Below, in pieces: positions 54,539-62,436 of a stretch of DNA of 64,000 nt (position 1 is the first letter of the stretch; the number at the start of each line of letters is the position of its first letter). This stretch comes from M3007 sp041736625. Its GTDB lineage: Bacteria; Bacteroidota; Bacteroidia; Chitinophagales; Saprospiraceae. The position numbers were made by a program, and so were the translations under genes. Location of the stretch: assembly GCA_041736625.1 (NCBI GenBank), contig JBGSTG010000087.1, positions 1 through 64,000 on the forward strand, given 5' to 3'. The notes beneath the pieces were generated by a model that was not told the DNA's origin, searched no databases, and saw only the letters and a list, made by a program, of their open reading frames with translations.

Positions 54539-57055
54539 TCAAGGCATTGCATCTACCAGGCTGAAGACCCCAAAGGCGGGAGTCGCCGCACCGGATTGAT
54601 CGGGTCGGAAACGCACCTGGTGGGTAACGCCGGGCAGGAGGTCGAAGTAGTTATCGCTAAATGAACCGCTTATACTACTGCGAAGGTATACTTTTCGGGC
54701 CAGTTGTTTGCTGCGCAACGTGATGAGCCATCCGTCGTCGGTTTTTTCCTGCTCGAGGACGATGTTTGTCTTGGGCAACTCCTGCTTTTGGGCAGGCAGA
54801 AAATACGCCAGGCGCTGGTGCAGCATTTTCCCGTCCGGACTTTCCAGGAGGCACTGTACAAGCAGGTTGGTGCGTTTTTTGCCTGCCCAGGTATCCAGGG
54901 GTCTTTCGAGCAGCAAGCGGGCGGAATCGGGGGTTAGGCGTATGCTGTCCACCCGGATCTCATCCCGGATATCACCGTTAAAGGTCAGGAGCCGCACGGT
55001 CAGCCGGGCGGTCACGGTATCCGGTTTGTCGGAAACAGCATACACTGCGAAGCGGTTCTCCTCCACGAGTGGCAACACCGCCACCGGGCTGAATGCGTCG
55101 CGCACCGTATAGTGCAGCGCTTTCCACCTGCCCGAGCAATCGATGCTCGACCACGAGGCGCCGGGCCACACGTCGTTCAACTGCCAGTACAGGCTGCCCA
55201 TGCAATACGGCTTGTTCCGGCGTTGGGCTTCCAGGCCGACGCGCATGCCGTCGGCCTGAAGTACCTGGCTGAGGTAAACAAAAGATTCAAAATCGGCGGG
55301 CACGTTCAGATCGCGTTTCATATACCGGGCAATGAGGGCATTGCCGCGCGGATGTTTTTGGTGGCTGAGCATCACCGGGCTGTCGAGGCGGCGGTCTTCA
55401 GGTAGGGTGAAGGACTCAATGGTTTCCCAGGACGGAAACGACTGGAATCCGAACTCGCTCATGAAGCGCGGCACCTTGTGGTTGAGCACCTCGAAAGGTT
55501 CTTCATCGTGCCAGACACCCCAGTAGTGGGCGTCGCCCTCTCGCATGGACTTGGGGTTCATGCGGCCGTACAGAGGAGAGCTCTCCCAATAGGGCACGCC
55601 CAGTGCGTAGTTGTTCACGTAGGTAGGCAGCAGATCTTTAAAAAAGGTCTGGTAATCCCGCCAGATGGTTTGTCGCTGGGCCTCGGTGAGCGGCATTTGC
55701 CATCCCCAGTTGTGCCAGGCTTCGTTGTTTTCGTTGTTTCCGCACCACAGGGCTATGCACGGATGTTTGCGCAGGCGCTCCACCTGCTCGTATGCTTCTG
55801 CGGATGCATTTTTGAGGAATGGGCCGCTGCCGGGGTACATGGCGCAGGCGAACATGAAATCTTGCCAAACGAGGATGCCCTTGGCGTCGCACAATTGATA
55901 GAACAATTCGTCTTCATAAATGCCGCCGCCCCAAACGCGCAGCATGTTCATGTTGGCCCCCAGGGTTGCATCGATGATTTGCCGGTACCGGGCCGGTGTC
56001 ACCCGGTCTTGAAAGATGTCCAGGGGAATCAGGTTGGCGCCTTTGGCAAAAACGGGCTTCCCGTTCAGGCGGAAGTAAAAGGTCGTACCATCGCCATCGG
56101 GCTCGGTGACCAGTTCGATGGTGCGGATGCCAAAACGAACGTCGGTGCTTTCTATGGTTTTGACGCCCCTTTTCACCTCAAAATTGACGTCGTACAGATA
56201 AGGCTCGCCCATGCCGTTGCACCACCACAGTTGGGGGTCGGGAATGTCGAAGGTCATGGAGTCCTCGTGTACCCCCGGGTAGCAGTATCGGTCTTCTATG
56301 GTTTTGCGCTTGTTTTCCCGAGAGATAAAGGACACCTTTCCTTCAAAATCGGCCTGGTAGCGCACCCGAATCACCATACGGGCGCGGTTGTTTTCGAGGG
56401 TGCGAAGGTCGACGTGCACATCCTCCAGCAACAGGTCGTCCCACGCCAGCAACTCGGGGGCTTTCAGTATCCCGGTTCCTACGAAACGAGGCCCCCAATC
56501 CCAGCCGTAGTGAAACTGCGCTTTGCGTGTCAACGTTCGAATGCCGCCCGGGAGTTCGTATCCCAGGGCATCCCAGGTCGACTGCATTTTTTTGATCGGG
56601 CTTTCGAAGTAGATGTGCAGGTGGTTTGTTCCTTCGCGCAAAAAAGGTTTCACATCGGCCTTCCACGTTCGGAACATGTTATCCGTTTCCAGAATCAGGC
56701 TGTCGTTCAAAAAAATTTGCGCGTAAGTATCCAGCCCTTTGAATACCAGCTCCAGATGGCGGTGTTGCAGGTCGGGACCCGCTACTTCGAAAGTGCATTG
56801 GTACTCCCAATCCTGCTGCTCAATCCACTGCAACTTCATCTCATTGTCGCGGTAAAAAGGATCTTCGATCAGGCCGTGCTGAAAGAGGGCGGTGTGCGTG
56901 CTGACGGGCAGGGTCACCGGAAGCCAGGCGCCTTCATGCGCTTGCCGGAACGACCAGTTGCTGGTGAGGGCAGTGAAACGCGGCGCTTGCATGGATTGGG
57001 TGTGGATGGGCATAACAATCAGCACAAGCGCTAAACAAATAAAATTCCGGAGCAT
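54539..57055 (-). CDS. Secreted beta-mannosidase (GH2)
   Basis: 838 aa with signal peptide MLRNFICLALVLIVMPIHT. GH2 layout: sugar-binding jelly roll (about 25-190, with the Trp-rich FHYGWDWGPRFV), Ig-like domain, and TIM barrel with acid/base Glu in WCGNNENNEAW and nucleophile Glu in FMSEFGFQSFPSWET. The C-terminal Ig-like domains complete it. It removes beta-linked mannose from mannan or N-glycan oligosaccharides in the periplasm. Exact -7 box 22 nt upstream. No SusC/SusD pair nearby, so not in a classical polysaccharide-utilisation locus. Confidence 0.9.
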   Translation of the reverse strand: MLRNFICLALVLIVMPIHTQSMQAPRFTALTSNWSFRQAHEGAWLPVTLPVSTHTALFQHGLIEDPFYRDNEMKLQWIEQQDWEYQCTFEVAGPDLQHRHLELVFKGLDTYAQIFLNDSLILETDNMFRTWKADVKPFLREGTNHLHIYFESPIKKMQSTWDALGYELPGGIRTLTRKAQFHYGWDWGPRFVGTGILKAPELLAWDDLLLEDVHVDLRTLENNRARMVIRVRYQADFEGKVSFISRENKRKTIEDRYCYPGVHEDSMTFDIPDPQLWWCNGMGEPYLYDVNFEVKRGVKTIESTDVRFGIRTIELVTEPDGDGTTFYFRLNGKPVFAKGANLIPLDIFQDRVTPARYRQIIDATLGANMNMLRVWGGGIYEDELFYQLCDAKGILVWQDFMFACAMYPGSGPFLKNASAEAYEQVERLRKHPCIALWCGNNENNEAWHNWGWQMPLTEAQRQTIWRDYQTFFKDLLPTYVNNYALGVPYWESSPLYGRMNPKSMREGDAHYWGVWHDEEPFEVLNHKVPRFMSEFGFQSFPSWETIESFTLPEDRRLDSPVMLSHQKHPRGNALIARYMKRDLNVPADFESFVYLSQVLQADGMRVGLEAQRRNKPYCMGSLYWQLNDVWPGASWSSIDCSGRWKALHYTVRDAFSPVAVLPLVEENRFAVYAVSDKPDTVTARLTVRLLTFNGDIRDEIRVDSIRLTPDSARLLLERPLDTWAGKKRTNLLVQCLLESPDGKMLHQRLAYFLPAQKQELPKTNIVLEQEKTDDGWLITLRSKQLARKVYLRSSISGSFSDNYFDLLPGVTHQVRFRPDQSGAATPAFGVFSLVDAMP

Positions 57056-57077
57056 GTCGGGTACACTATGATTGGCT

Positions 57078-57085
57078 CAAAGGTA
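57078..57085 (-). promoter_or_regulatory. -7 box for the beta-mannosidase (and fadD)
   Basis: TACCTTTG on the minus strand, 22 nt before ATG 57055. Confidence 0.55.
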
Positions 57086-57180
57086 AAGCAGTCTTTGCCC
57101 CTCTGTGTGCTTAATCGGCCTAAATTCAACTGTTTTGCAATAAAATTGTTACTTTTTAACTGTTAGATTTGGAAATAGGC

Positions 57181-57188
57181 TAAATTTG
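57181..57188 (+). promoter_or_regulatory. -7 box upstream of the peroxiredoxin-fold gene
   Basis: TAAATTTG, exact consensus, leader about 70 nt to ATG 57268. The surrounding sequence is AT-rich. Confidence 0.45.
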
Positions 57189-57267
57189 AGCGAAAATTTG
57201 CAAATTGAAAGCCTTGCGTACTGTGTATGCTGGACAATGAGCCCGATGAAGCCAGTTTTTTCGCCTT

Positions 57268-57912
57268 ATGTCTGACCAAACCATTCGTCTCCCGCAAGTC
57301 GGCGACCTCGCCCCAACCTTTAGCATCTCCAGCTCTAAAGGACGGATTGACTTTCCGCAATACTGCCGGAATTGCTGGTGTGTGTTGTTCGCCCATCCGG
57401 CCAATTTCACCTCTGCCTGGGAGATGTATTCTGCCTTCCTGGCTTTGAAGGAACGCTGGCTGGACGAGCGCAACACCAAATTTATCGCCTTGAGCAATGA
57501 ACCGCTCAAGCACAGCAGCGCATGGTCGGATAAAGCGCGCCGATACCTCGGTATTTACCTGAAAACGCCGGTGATCGAAGACCTTGACTTCCAGATCGCC
57601 AACTTGTACGGCATCGCCTCGGGCCGGCGCCCCATAAAATCCTTCGATCGCCTCGCGTTCATCATCGACCCTATGGGCGTCATCCGCATGATCATCAACC
57701 GACCGCTGCCCAATATCGAATCTGCCATCCTGACCATCCAGCAGGCGTTCGACCAGCTCCGAAGCAACGACATGGCCTGTAAGGTGGACGCCAACCTGAA
57801 CGACCTGAGCCGCCAACCCATCCCGGAGGTGTCGGACCTGCCCGCCGGCAACCCAAAAGCCTGGCGTATGAAACCCGCCTACTTCCGGCGAACCAGCCTG
57901 ATCTGGAACTGA
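57268..57912 (+). CDS. Peroxiredoxin-fold protein lacking the peroxidatic cysteine
   Basis: 214 aa, Prx6/AhpC-TSA layout: GDLAPTFSISSSKGRIDF, VLFAHPANFTSAWEMYSAF, FIALSNEPLKHSSAW, then RLAFIIDPMGVIRMIINRP and a C-terminal Prx domain with DLPAGNPKAW. The active-site motif should read PxxFTxxC; here it reads PANFTSAW, so the peroxidatic Cys is Trp. Pro, Thr and the later Arg (RLAFIID or NRP) are kept. A nearby Cys cluster YCRNCWC lies just before the motif and might serve another redox or metal role. Classic peroxidase activity is unlikely. A strong terminator follows. Confidence 0.8.
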   Translation: MSDQTIRLPQVGDLAPTFSISSSKGRIDFPQYCRNCWCVLFAHPANFTSAWEMYSAFLALKERWLDERNTKFIALSNEPLKHSSAWSDKARRYLGIYLKTPVIEDLDFQIANLYGIASGRRPIKSFDRLAFIIDPMGVIRMIINRPLPNIESAILTIQQAFDQLRSNDMACKVDANLNDLSRQPIPEVSDLPAGNPKAWRMKPAYFRRTSLIWN

Positions 57913-57937
57913 ACCGGAGAGAACGGCAAAAAGAAAA

Positions 57938-57967
57938 GGGACCGGCGTTTCGCGCCGGTCCCTTTTT
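57938..57967. terminator. Bidirectional terminator between the Prx-fold gene and tRNA-Gln
   Basis: Perfect 10-bp stem GGGACCGGCG/CGCCGGTCCC, loop TTTCG, five T on the plus side and an A-rich run on the other side, so it can end transcripts from both directions. Confidence 0.85.
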
Positions 57968-57968
57968 G

Positions 57969-58039
57969 TTGGTCCACAAGGATTCGAACCCTGACATACA
58001 GAACCAAAATCTGCTGTGCTACCGTTACACCATGGACCA
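57969..58039 (-). tRNA. tRNA-Gln (anticodon UUG)
   Basis: 71 nt on the minus strand. Acceptor TGGTCCA (58039-58033) pairs with TGGACCA; T arm GGGTTCGAATCC is canonical; the anticodon stem CAGA/TCTG encloses TTTTGGT, so the anticodon is TTG (Gln). The CCA is not encoded. Its promoter and terminator are both clear. Confidence 0.95.
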
Positions 58040-58065
58040 ATACCCCCTTTTCGGGAAAAGCGGGG

Positions 58066-58096
58066 CAAAGATACACCGCTTATTGTTTTCGTGCAA
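58066..58096 (-). promoter_or_regulatory. Promoter of tRNA-Gln (-33 and -7)
   Basis: TATCTTTG (58066-58073) and TTG (58094-58096) on the minus strand with a 20-nt spacer, 26 nt before the mature tRNA. It begins just downstream of the THX terminator. Confidence 0.7.
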
Positions 58097-58106
58097 GAGC
58101 CAAGCT

Positions 58107-58136
58107 AAAAAAGTCCGCTGTTATGCGGACTTTTTT
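58107..58136 (-). terminator. Terminator overlapping the end of the THX gene
   Basis: AAAAAAGTCCGC/GCGGACTTTTTT, perfect 12-bp stem with 6-nt loop. The ascending arm encodes the last THX codons and the TAA stop lies in the loop. Confidence 0.85.
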
Positions 58137-58249
58137 AAGCCTGCGGCTTGCCGTTTGGCGGCGCGCAATTTGCCGTTTTTGGGGCGGCTGTTGCCGTGGG
58201 AACCGCGGCGGATCTTGCCGCGTTTGCTCCTGAAATCTCCTTTACCCAT
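58121..58249 (-). CDS. 30S ribosomal protein THX (short gene)
   Basis: 42 aa, start ATG 58249-58247, stop TAA 58123-58121. The product begins MGKGDFRSKRGKIRRGSHG and continues Lys/Arg-rich to KKSA. MGKGDxxxKRGKIxxGSxGxxRP is the bacterial THX signature (small basic peptide in the head of the 30S subunit). Too short for usual gene finders. An exact -7 box lies 65 nt upstream, and the terminator stem starts inside the coding end. It is followed by tRNA-Gln on the same strand from a separate promoter. Confidence 0.9.
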   Translation of the reverse strand: MGKGDFRSKRGKIRRGSHGNSRPKNGKLRAAKRQAAGLKKSA

Positions 58250-58314
58250 TGGTTTGCAGTTATTTGATTGCTTCGGTGGGCGCCCCTACCGTTGCGGTTG
58301 ATGATTTAGAGGCG

Positions 58315-58322
58315 CAAAGTTA
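58315..58322 (-). promoter_or_regulatory. -7 box for the THX gene
   Basis: TAACTTTG on the minus strand, leader about 60 nt. Confidence 0.5.
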
Positions 58323-58350
58323 GCCGGTTTGAATCAAATTTCACAGCAAA

Positions 58351-58740
58351 TTATCCTTTGTCGAAGCGCAACTCTTGAATGTTGACCGCGTCTCCGCTGT
58401 TTTTCAGGTAAATGTAGACCCGGTACGTACCGGCATCGGTGGTCAGGTTTCCAATGCAGTATTGGTCGCTGCTCTCGCGGCTCGCTCCCTGGTGTACTTG
58501 TTTGAAACCCGCGGGTTTGTTGGCGTTGAAAAAGCCGCGAACCACTTCGCCGGCTTTGGCTTTTGGATACAGGCGCTCGGATCCGGCAATGGAAATTTCT
58601 ACGTTATCGGCAAAATAACTGCTCAAAGCAGCCACATCGCCGGCGCCAATGGCCTTTTTAATGGCCTCCAGCCCGGGATTGCCCTGGTTGGCCCAGGCCA
58701 TCAACGGGGCGAATAGCAATATTAAAAGTGCTTTTTTCAT
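58351..58740 (-). CDS. DUF4783 protein, secreted (NTF2-like)
   Basis: 129 aa from ATG 58740. Signal peptide MKKALLILLFAPLMAWA. The mature part has a DUF4783/NTF2-like pattern: GLEAIKKAIGAGDVAALSSYF, then DNVEISI, AGEVVRGFFNANKP, FKQVHQGASRESSDQYCIGNL, YRVYIYLK and INELRF-type end (NIQELRFDKG). Envelope or periplasmic; function unknown. An upstream extension of 29 codons exists but reads through the promoter. Confidence 0.82.
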   Translation of the reverse strand: MKKALLILLFAPLMAWANQGNPGLEAIKKAIGAGDVAALSSYFADNVEISIAGSERLYPKAKAGEVVRGFFNANKPAGFKQVHQGASRESSDQYCIGNLTTDAGTYRVYIYLKNSGDAVNIQELRFDKG

Positions 58741-58761
58741 CGTGTTCAGGTTGTGCAGCAA

Positions 58762-58769
58762 CAAATGTA
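58762..58769 (-). promoter_or_regulatory. -7 box for the DUF4783 gene
   Basis: TACATTTG on the minus strand, 21 nt before ATG 58740. Confidence 0.5.
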
Positions 58770-58904
58770 AGGATTCATTGCAGTGTCTTTGACGGGCATG
58801 TTCTGAACAGTAACTGACAAAAGGCACTATTTAGTGTTAAGCGGGTGTTAAATCCCTAAAGAGCAGGCAGCGCAGCCGCTATATTATGCGTAAAGCCGGG
58901 CCGG

Positions 58905-59582
58905 CTACCGATCCAGCTCGTCGAGACCATATTGTTCAATAACGTGCTGCATGGCTTTTGCCCCGCCGGCCACACCCGGGGCGCCGCTCCGTTCCAGGGC
59001 TTTTACCCAGCCCCTCCAGTCCTTGCCGGATTGCTTGCGCACCTCTCCATACCATTCCCGGCTGCTCATGAACACGCTGAAATCGCGGAAACTCTCCCAC
59101 GCCGTTTCATAGCGCCTGAAACAGGCCCCGTCGTTTTCAAAGGTGTCGCCCTCCCAGTCGGACGTGCACGGAAGCGCGAAATAGTTGTTCGCCTTTATCG
59201 CCGGTGTTCTTTTCCCCGCTTGGCTGTTGACAAACGCGTACGCCAGGGTAACAGCCGCCGGTACACCGTATTTTTTGCGTTCCGACACAGCTACCCGGGC
59301 GAACCGTTGGAAAAATGCCAGGGCGGCGTCTTCTCCGATGGCAGGCATGGCCGAGACGGGCTGTTCCGGTGTTGCCAAAACACCCAGTAACGCCGCATCC
59401 CCGGACGCTGTGGCCGGTTCCGCTGTAAATATGGGAGAACGGGTACTTACTGCCGACCAGCCGCCGAAATACCTGAGCAGCGCAAGCACAATAAGGATAG
59501 CCAATGCCATGTGAAACCAGTATTTTTTACAAAAATTCCAAATTGCCGGGATAGTCATCGCCTGATGGTTTTGTGCATCCAT
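58905..59582 (-). CDS. Membrane-anchored glucosaminidase-like protein, catalytic Glu apparently missing
   Basis: 225 aa from ATG 59582. One TM near residues 24-42 (HMALAILIVLALLRYFGGW), then a linker and a glucosaminidase (FlgJ/NAGPA-like) domain with VTLAYAFVNSQAGKRTPAIK, ANNYFALPC, GACFRRYETAWESFRDFSVF. In active members the segment before the ANNxFG motif reads LAQxxLESGxG with catalytic Glu; here it is LAYAFVNSQAG, so Asn replaces Glu. It may bind rather than cut peptidoglycan. The -7 box sits 7 nt from this ATG, so ATG 59558 (MTIPAIWNF) is a serious alternative start. Confidence 0.75.
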   Translation of the reverse strand: MDAQNHQAMTIPAIWNFCKKYWFHMALAILIVLALLRYFGGWSAVSTRSPIFTAEPATASGDAALLGVLATPEQPVSAMPAIGEDAALAFFQRFARVAVSERKKYGVPAAVTLAYAFVNSQAGKRTPAIKANNYFALPCTSDWEGDTFENDGACFRRYETAWESFRDFSVFMSSREWYGEVRKQSGKDWRGWVKALERSGAPGVAGGAKAMQHVIEQYGLDELDR

Positions 59583-59589
59583 GATTGTG

Positions 59590-59621
59590 CAAATATAAAA
59601 CAATTCGTTTCTTGTTTGCAA
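59590..59621 (-). promoter_or_regulatory. Promoter of the glucosaminidase-like gene (-33 and -7)
   Basis: TATATTTG (59590-59597) and TTG (59619-59621) on the minus strand, spacer 21 nt. Predicted transcription start almost coincides with ATG 59582. Confidence 0.6.
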
Positions 59622-59666
59622 CTTTTTGTTGAAAAAAAATTTCATTTAAATTGCTATAATTTGTTT

Positions 59667-59674
59667 TATGTTTG
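59667..59674 (+). promoter_or_regulatory. -7 box for recQ
   Basis: TATGTTTG, exact consensus, 30 nt before ATG 59705. It is divergent from the glucosaminidase promoter in a 122-nt region. Confidence 0.55.
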
Positions 59675-59704
59675 CGTTGCGGCAATTGTCGCCATTTGTG
59701 GACC

Positions 59705-61504
59705 ATGACGCTTGACCACGCACAACAGGCCTTGAAAAAATACTTCGGCTACGACGCCTTCCGACCCATGCAGGCCGAGGTCATCCGCGCCGTTTATACA
59801 GGCGCCGACGCGCTGGTGCTGATGCCCACCGGCGGGGGCAAAAGCATCTGCTACCAGATCCCGGCCGTCACCCTTCCGGGCACAGCGCTGGTCATCAGTC
59901 CGCTGATCGCTTTGATGAAGGATCAGGTGGAGGGCCTGCGCGGCAACGGCATTCCGGCCGCCTTCATCAACAGCAGCCTGCCCCCCGACAAACTGCGCGA
60001 AGTGGAGGACGCCGCGTTGAAAGGAGACATCCGGCTGCTGTACGTCAGCCCCGAAAAGGCCGTCTCGCAGGGCTTCCAACCCCTCCTCCGCCGTATGCAG
60101 GTCAGCCTGATCGCGATCGACGAAGCCCATTGCATTTCCGCCTGGGGCCACGATTTCCGGCCGGAGTACACCCAGCTGCGTTTTCTGAAAACCCTTTTTC
60201 CGGCAGTACCCCTGATTGCCCTGACTGCGACTGCCGACCGGCTTACGCGCAAGGACATTGCCGACCAGCTTCAACTGCGCGAACCCCGGCTGTTCGTCGA
60301 TTCGTTCGACCGGCCCAACCTGAACTTGCAGGTCCGACCCGGGCAGAATCGCTACAGTCAACTCCTCGACTTCCTCAGCGTCCGGAAAAAACAACCCGGC
60401 ATCATCTATTGCCTGTCGCGCCGCTCCTGCGAAGAGCTGGCCACCAAACTGTGTCGCGACGGGCACCGGGCCGCCCCTTACCACGCTGAAATGAGCGCCA
60501 AACAGCGCAATACGGTGCAGGACGACTTCATTTACGACCGCACGCCCATTGTCTGTGCGACCATCGCCTTCGGCATGGGCATCGACAAAAGCAACGTGCG
60601 GTTCGTGATCCACTACAACCTGCCGAGAAATCTGGAGGGGTATTACCAGGAGATTGGCCGGGCCGGCCGGGACGGGTTGCCGGCCGATGCCCTTTTGTTT
60701 TTCAGTTATAGCGACGTTGCCACTTACCGGCGTATGTTCGAAGACGGCGACGCGCCTCCCGAGCAAACAGCCCTAAAACTGAGCAAGCTGCAGCGCATGT
60801 ACGAGTTTGCCGAGTCGCCCGTTTGCCGGCGCAAAACCGTGCTCCACTACTTCGGCGAGCCCCACGACGGCAATTGCGGCAATTGCGACGTATGCCGGAA
60901 TCCGCCGCAGGCCTTCGACGGTACCGTGCCCGTGCAAAAAGCGCTCTCCGCCCTCCAACGGTGCGGCGAACAGGTCGGCATGCTCCTGCTGGTCGATGTC
61001 TTGCGGGGGAGCGCCAAACGGGAGGTACTGGAAAGAGGGTTCCACCTGATCAAAACCTACGGCGCCGGAAAGGAATTTTCCGCCGAGCACTGGATATTTC
61101 TCCTCTCCCAAATGCTGCACCACGGGTTGTTGGAGATGGTGTACGACGAGCACAACCGCCTGCGCATAACCGACGAAGGGCGCGAAGTGCTCTACGGGCG
61201 GAAGTCCATCCGCCTCGCCGTACCGCCCCGACCGGAAAAGTACACGCTGGCAGGAAAGGCGCAACCGGCGCCAAACCCGGGCGCCAACGAACTTTTCAGA
61301 CAACTGGTCGAACTCCGCCGCCGCCTGGGCCAGGAGCGGGGCATACCACCCTATCTGATTTTTAGCGACGTTACCCTCGAACTCATGTCCGTCAGGCGGC
61401 CCGGTACCGATGCCGAACTGCTGAAGATCAGCGGTGTGGGCGAACGCAAACTTCACCTGTACGGCAACGACTTTCTGGATGCCATCCGTCGGTTTTCCCC
61501 ATAA
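59705..61504 (+). CDS. recQ: ATP-dependent DNA helicase RecQ
   Basis: 599 aa 3'-5' helicase from ATG 59705 (MTLDHAQQALKKYFGYDAFR). Motifs: 0 (FRPMQAEVI), Walker A MPTGGGKSICYQ, DEAH with the RecQ loop AIDEAHCISAWGHDFRPEY, VI GRAGRDG. The zinc site has Cys in SPVCRRKTVLHYF and GNCGNCDVC. A winged helix and a C-terminal HRDC domain (ELRRRLGQERGIPPYLIFSD) complete the E. coli-type layout. The RNA array follows at once on the opposite strand. Confidence 0.94.
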   Translation: MTLDHAQQALKKYFGYDAFRPMQAEVIRAVYTGADALVLMPTGGGKSICYQIPAVTLPGTALVISPLIALMKDQVEGLRGNGIPAAFINSSLPPDKLREVEDAALKGDIRLLYVSPEKAVSQGFQPLLRRMQVSLIAIDEAHCISAWGHDFRPEYTQLRFLKTLFPAVPLIALTATADRLTRKDIADQLQLREPRLFVDSFDRPNLNLQVRPGQNRYSQLLDFLSVRKKQPGIIYCLSRRSCEELATKLCRDGHRAAPYHAEMSAKQRNTVQDDFIYDRTPIVCATIAFGMGIDKSNVRFVIHYNLPRNLEGYYQEIGRAGRDGLPADALLFFSYSDVATYRRMFEDGDAPPEQTALKLSKLQRMYEFAESPVCRRKTVLHYFGEPHDGNCGNCDVCRNPPQAFDGTVPVQKALSALQRCGEQVGMLLLVDVLRGSAKREVLERGFHLIKTYGAGKEFSAEHWIFLLSQMLHHGLLEMVYDEHNRLRITDEGREVLYGRKSIRLAVPPRPEKYTLAGKAQPAPNPGANELFRQLVELRRRLGQERGIPPYLIFSDVTLELMSVRRPGTDAELLKISGVGERKLHLYGNDFLDAIRRFSP

Positions 61505-61668
61505 AAAAAATCGCAGTGCGCTTTCGCACCGCGACTTATTGAGTCCGTATCATCTCATAAGTTGTTCTTGACCTTGTCCGCCAGGAAAAGGGAATAACGG
61601 GATTATATTATCTGTTCTCCAAGGATTAGTGTTGCTCGTGCGAATGGGTGAACCTTACCCATAAAAGG
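61505..61668 (-). ncRNA. Array unit a: candidate small RNA
   Basis: Exact -7 box TACCTTTG at 61675-61682, then about 160 nt without ORF, ending in a stem TCGCGGTGCG/CGCACTGCGA (61511-61534, one mismatch) followed by eight T. The ATGAGAT box of the array is present as ATGAGATGATAC (61549-61558 region), but the 5' part is not like the other units. Most divergent copy. Its terminator also faces the recQ end. Confidence 0.45.
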
Positions 61669-61674
61669 ATGCAT

Positions 61675-61682
61675 CAAAGGTA
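61675..61682 (-). promoter_or_regulatory. -7 box of array unit a
   Basis: TACCTTTG on the minus strand; no protein gene downstream before recQ, which is on the other strand. Confidence 0.45.
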
Positions 61683-61797
61683 AGGGCGTCGTTGAGCGCT
61701 GGCGTAAACACAAAAGCCGCCCTTGTGAGGTCGAAGAACACCGCACCGGAAGCCCTGCTAATACTACAAAAATGTGATAATCAACAATAAGCAACTA

Positions 61798-61880
61798 GCA
61801 AAAAAAATCCCGCCACGCACTTCAGCGCGGCGGGATGCCTAAATATAATCTCATGAAAAAGTTCGAAAGAAGGGTTGGTC
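61798..61880 (-). ncRNA. Array unit b: hairpin with ATGAGATTATAT box
   Basis: Minus strand: ATGAGATTATAT (61854-61843), short spacer, stem ATCCCGCC-G-CGC/GCG-T-GGCGGGAT (61807-61836) and a run of eight T. The stem sequence differs fully from units c-f while pairing is kept. No clear promoter; a CATTTTTG near 61770 lies downstream, not upstream. Confidence 0.4.
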
Positions 61881-61900
61881 GGCAGGGATTTCTGTCCAGG

Positions 61901-61985
61901 AAGTTCCGCGGCGCTCGTTTGCGCCGCGGTGTTCCTGTATGTAATCTCATGAAAAGTCGTCCAATCGAATTGTCTGAAGCGTTTT
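61901..61985 (-). ncRNA. Array unit c: hairpin unit without T-run (possibly decayed)
   Basis: Minus strand: CAGACAATTCGATTGGACGA, then CTTTTCATGAGATTACAT, then stem CCGCGGCGC/GCGCCGCGG (61906-61929) with loop AAACGA. It is followed by AACTTCC, not a T-run, and no -7 box is seen, so it is probably a non-functional copy. Confidence 0.35.
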
Positions 61986-62010
61986 GTTGATGAAGTTTCC
62001 CAGGTAACCC

Positions 62011-62105
62011 GGGAAAGAACCGCAGTGCTCATTTGCACTGCGGCGGTTTCCCGATATAATCTCATGAAAAGATGTCCAGTGAAGTTGTCTGTAGCGCTTT
62101 TGATG
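62011..62105 (-). ncRNA. Array unit d: hairpin unit
   Basis: Minus strand: near -7 box GATCTTTG (62109-62116, one mismatch), CAGACAACTT segment, CTTTTCATGAGATTATAT (box 62054-62065), GGGAAACC, stem CCGCAGTGC/GCACTGCGG (62020-62043) with loop AAATGA, then TTCTTTCCC (weak T-run). Confidence 0.45.
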
Positions 62106-62306
62106 ACACAAAGATCAGGGCGCCCGGTGCTTCCTCCCAGCCCGGTTTACAGGGTTCGATCACCCGCTGAAAAATGGCTGAATGAGCGACAAATTTGCCT
62201 TATCATTCTGATTACAAGCGCCTTACTTCACAATAAAATAGCGCTCTCTTTTCCTTTTGCACCTTTTTTTGTTCCTGTGAGACGCTCCAGGACCGGAGGT
62301 ATGGGC

Positions 62307-62436
62307 AAAAAAAACCGCGGCACTCGTTTGTGCCGCGGCGGTTTCCCGTATATAATCTCATGAAAAGTCCTTGTCTGTGGTCATCAACAATCAACCGGCT
62401 TTATTCGTGCGCTGCGTTGTTTGTTATTGACAGTAC
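62307..62436 (-). ncRNA. Array unit e: candidate small RNA
   Basis: Minus strand: CACTTTTG (62436-62443, one mismatch to the -7 box), TACTGTCAAT, about 55 nt variable, then ACTTTTCATGAGATTATAT (box 62350-62361), GGGAAACC, stem CCGCGGCAC/GTGCCGCGG (62315-62338), loop AAACGA and eight T. Predicted RNA about 125 nt. Upstream block AACAAACGC...TTTTTTTGTTCTTT (to 62491) is shared with unit f. Confidence 0.5.

Noticed and set aside
57163..58068. Open frame of about 300 codons antisense to the peroxiredoxin-fold gene and across tRNA-Gln
   Set aside because: It runs through a certain tRNA gene and a perfect terminator, so it cannot be a real protein gene.
62350..62361. TATAAT in the array box read as a sigma70 -10 promoter on the plus strand
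   Set aside because: This organism uses TAnnTTTG boxes; the TATAAT arises from the complement of ATGAGATTATAT and no plus-strand gene follows.
61781..62394. Small peptides beginning MRLY at each array unit
   Set aside because: The ATG lies in the conserved box, but peptide sequence and length are not conserved while base pairing is, so RNA structure explains the conservation better.
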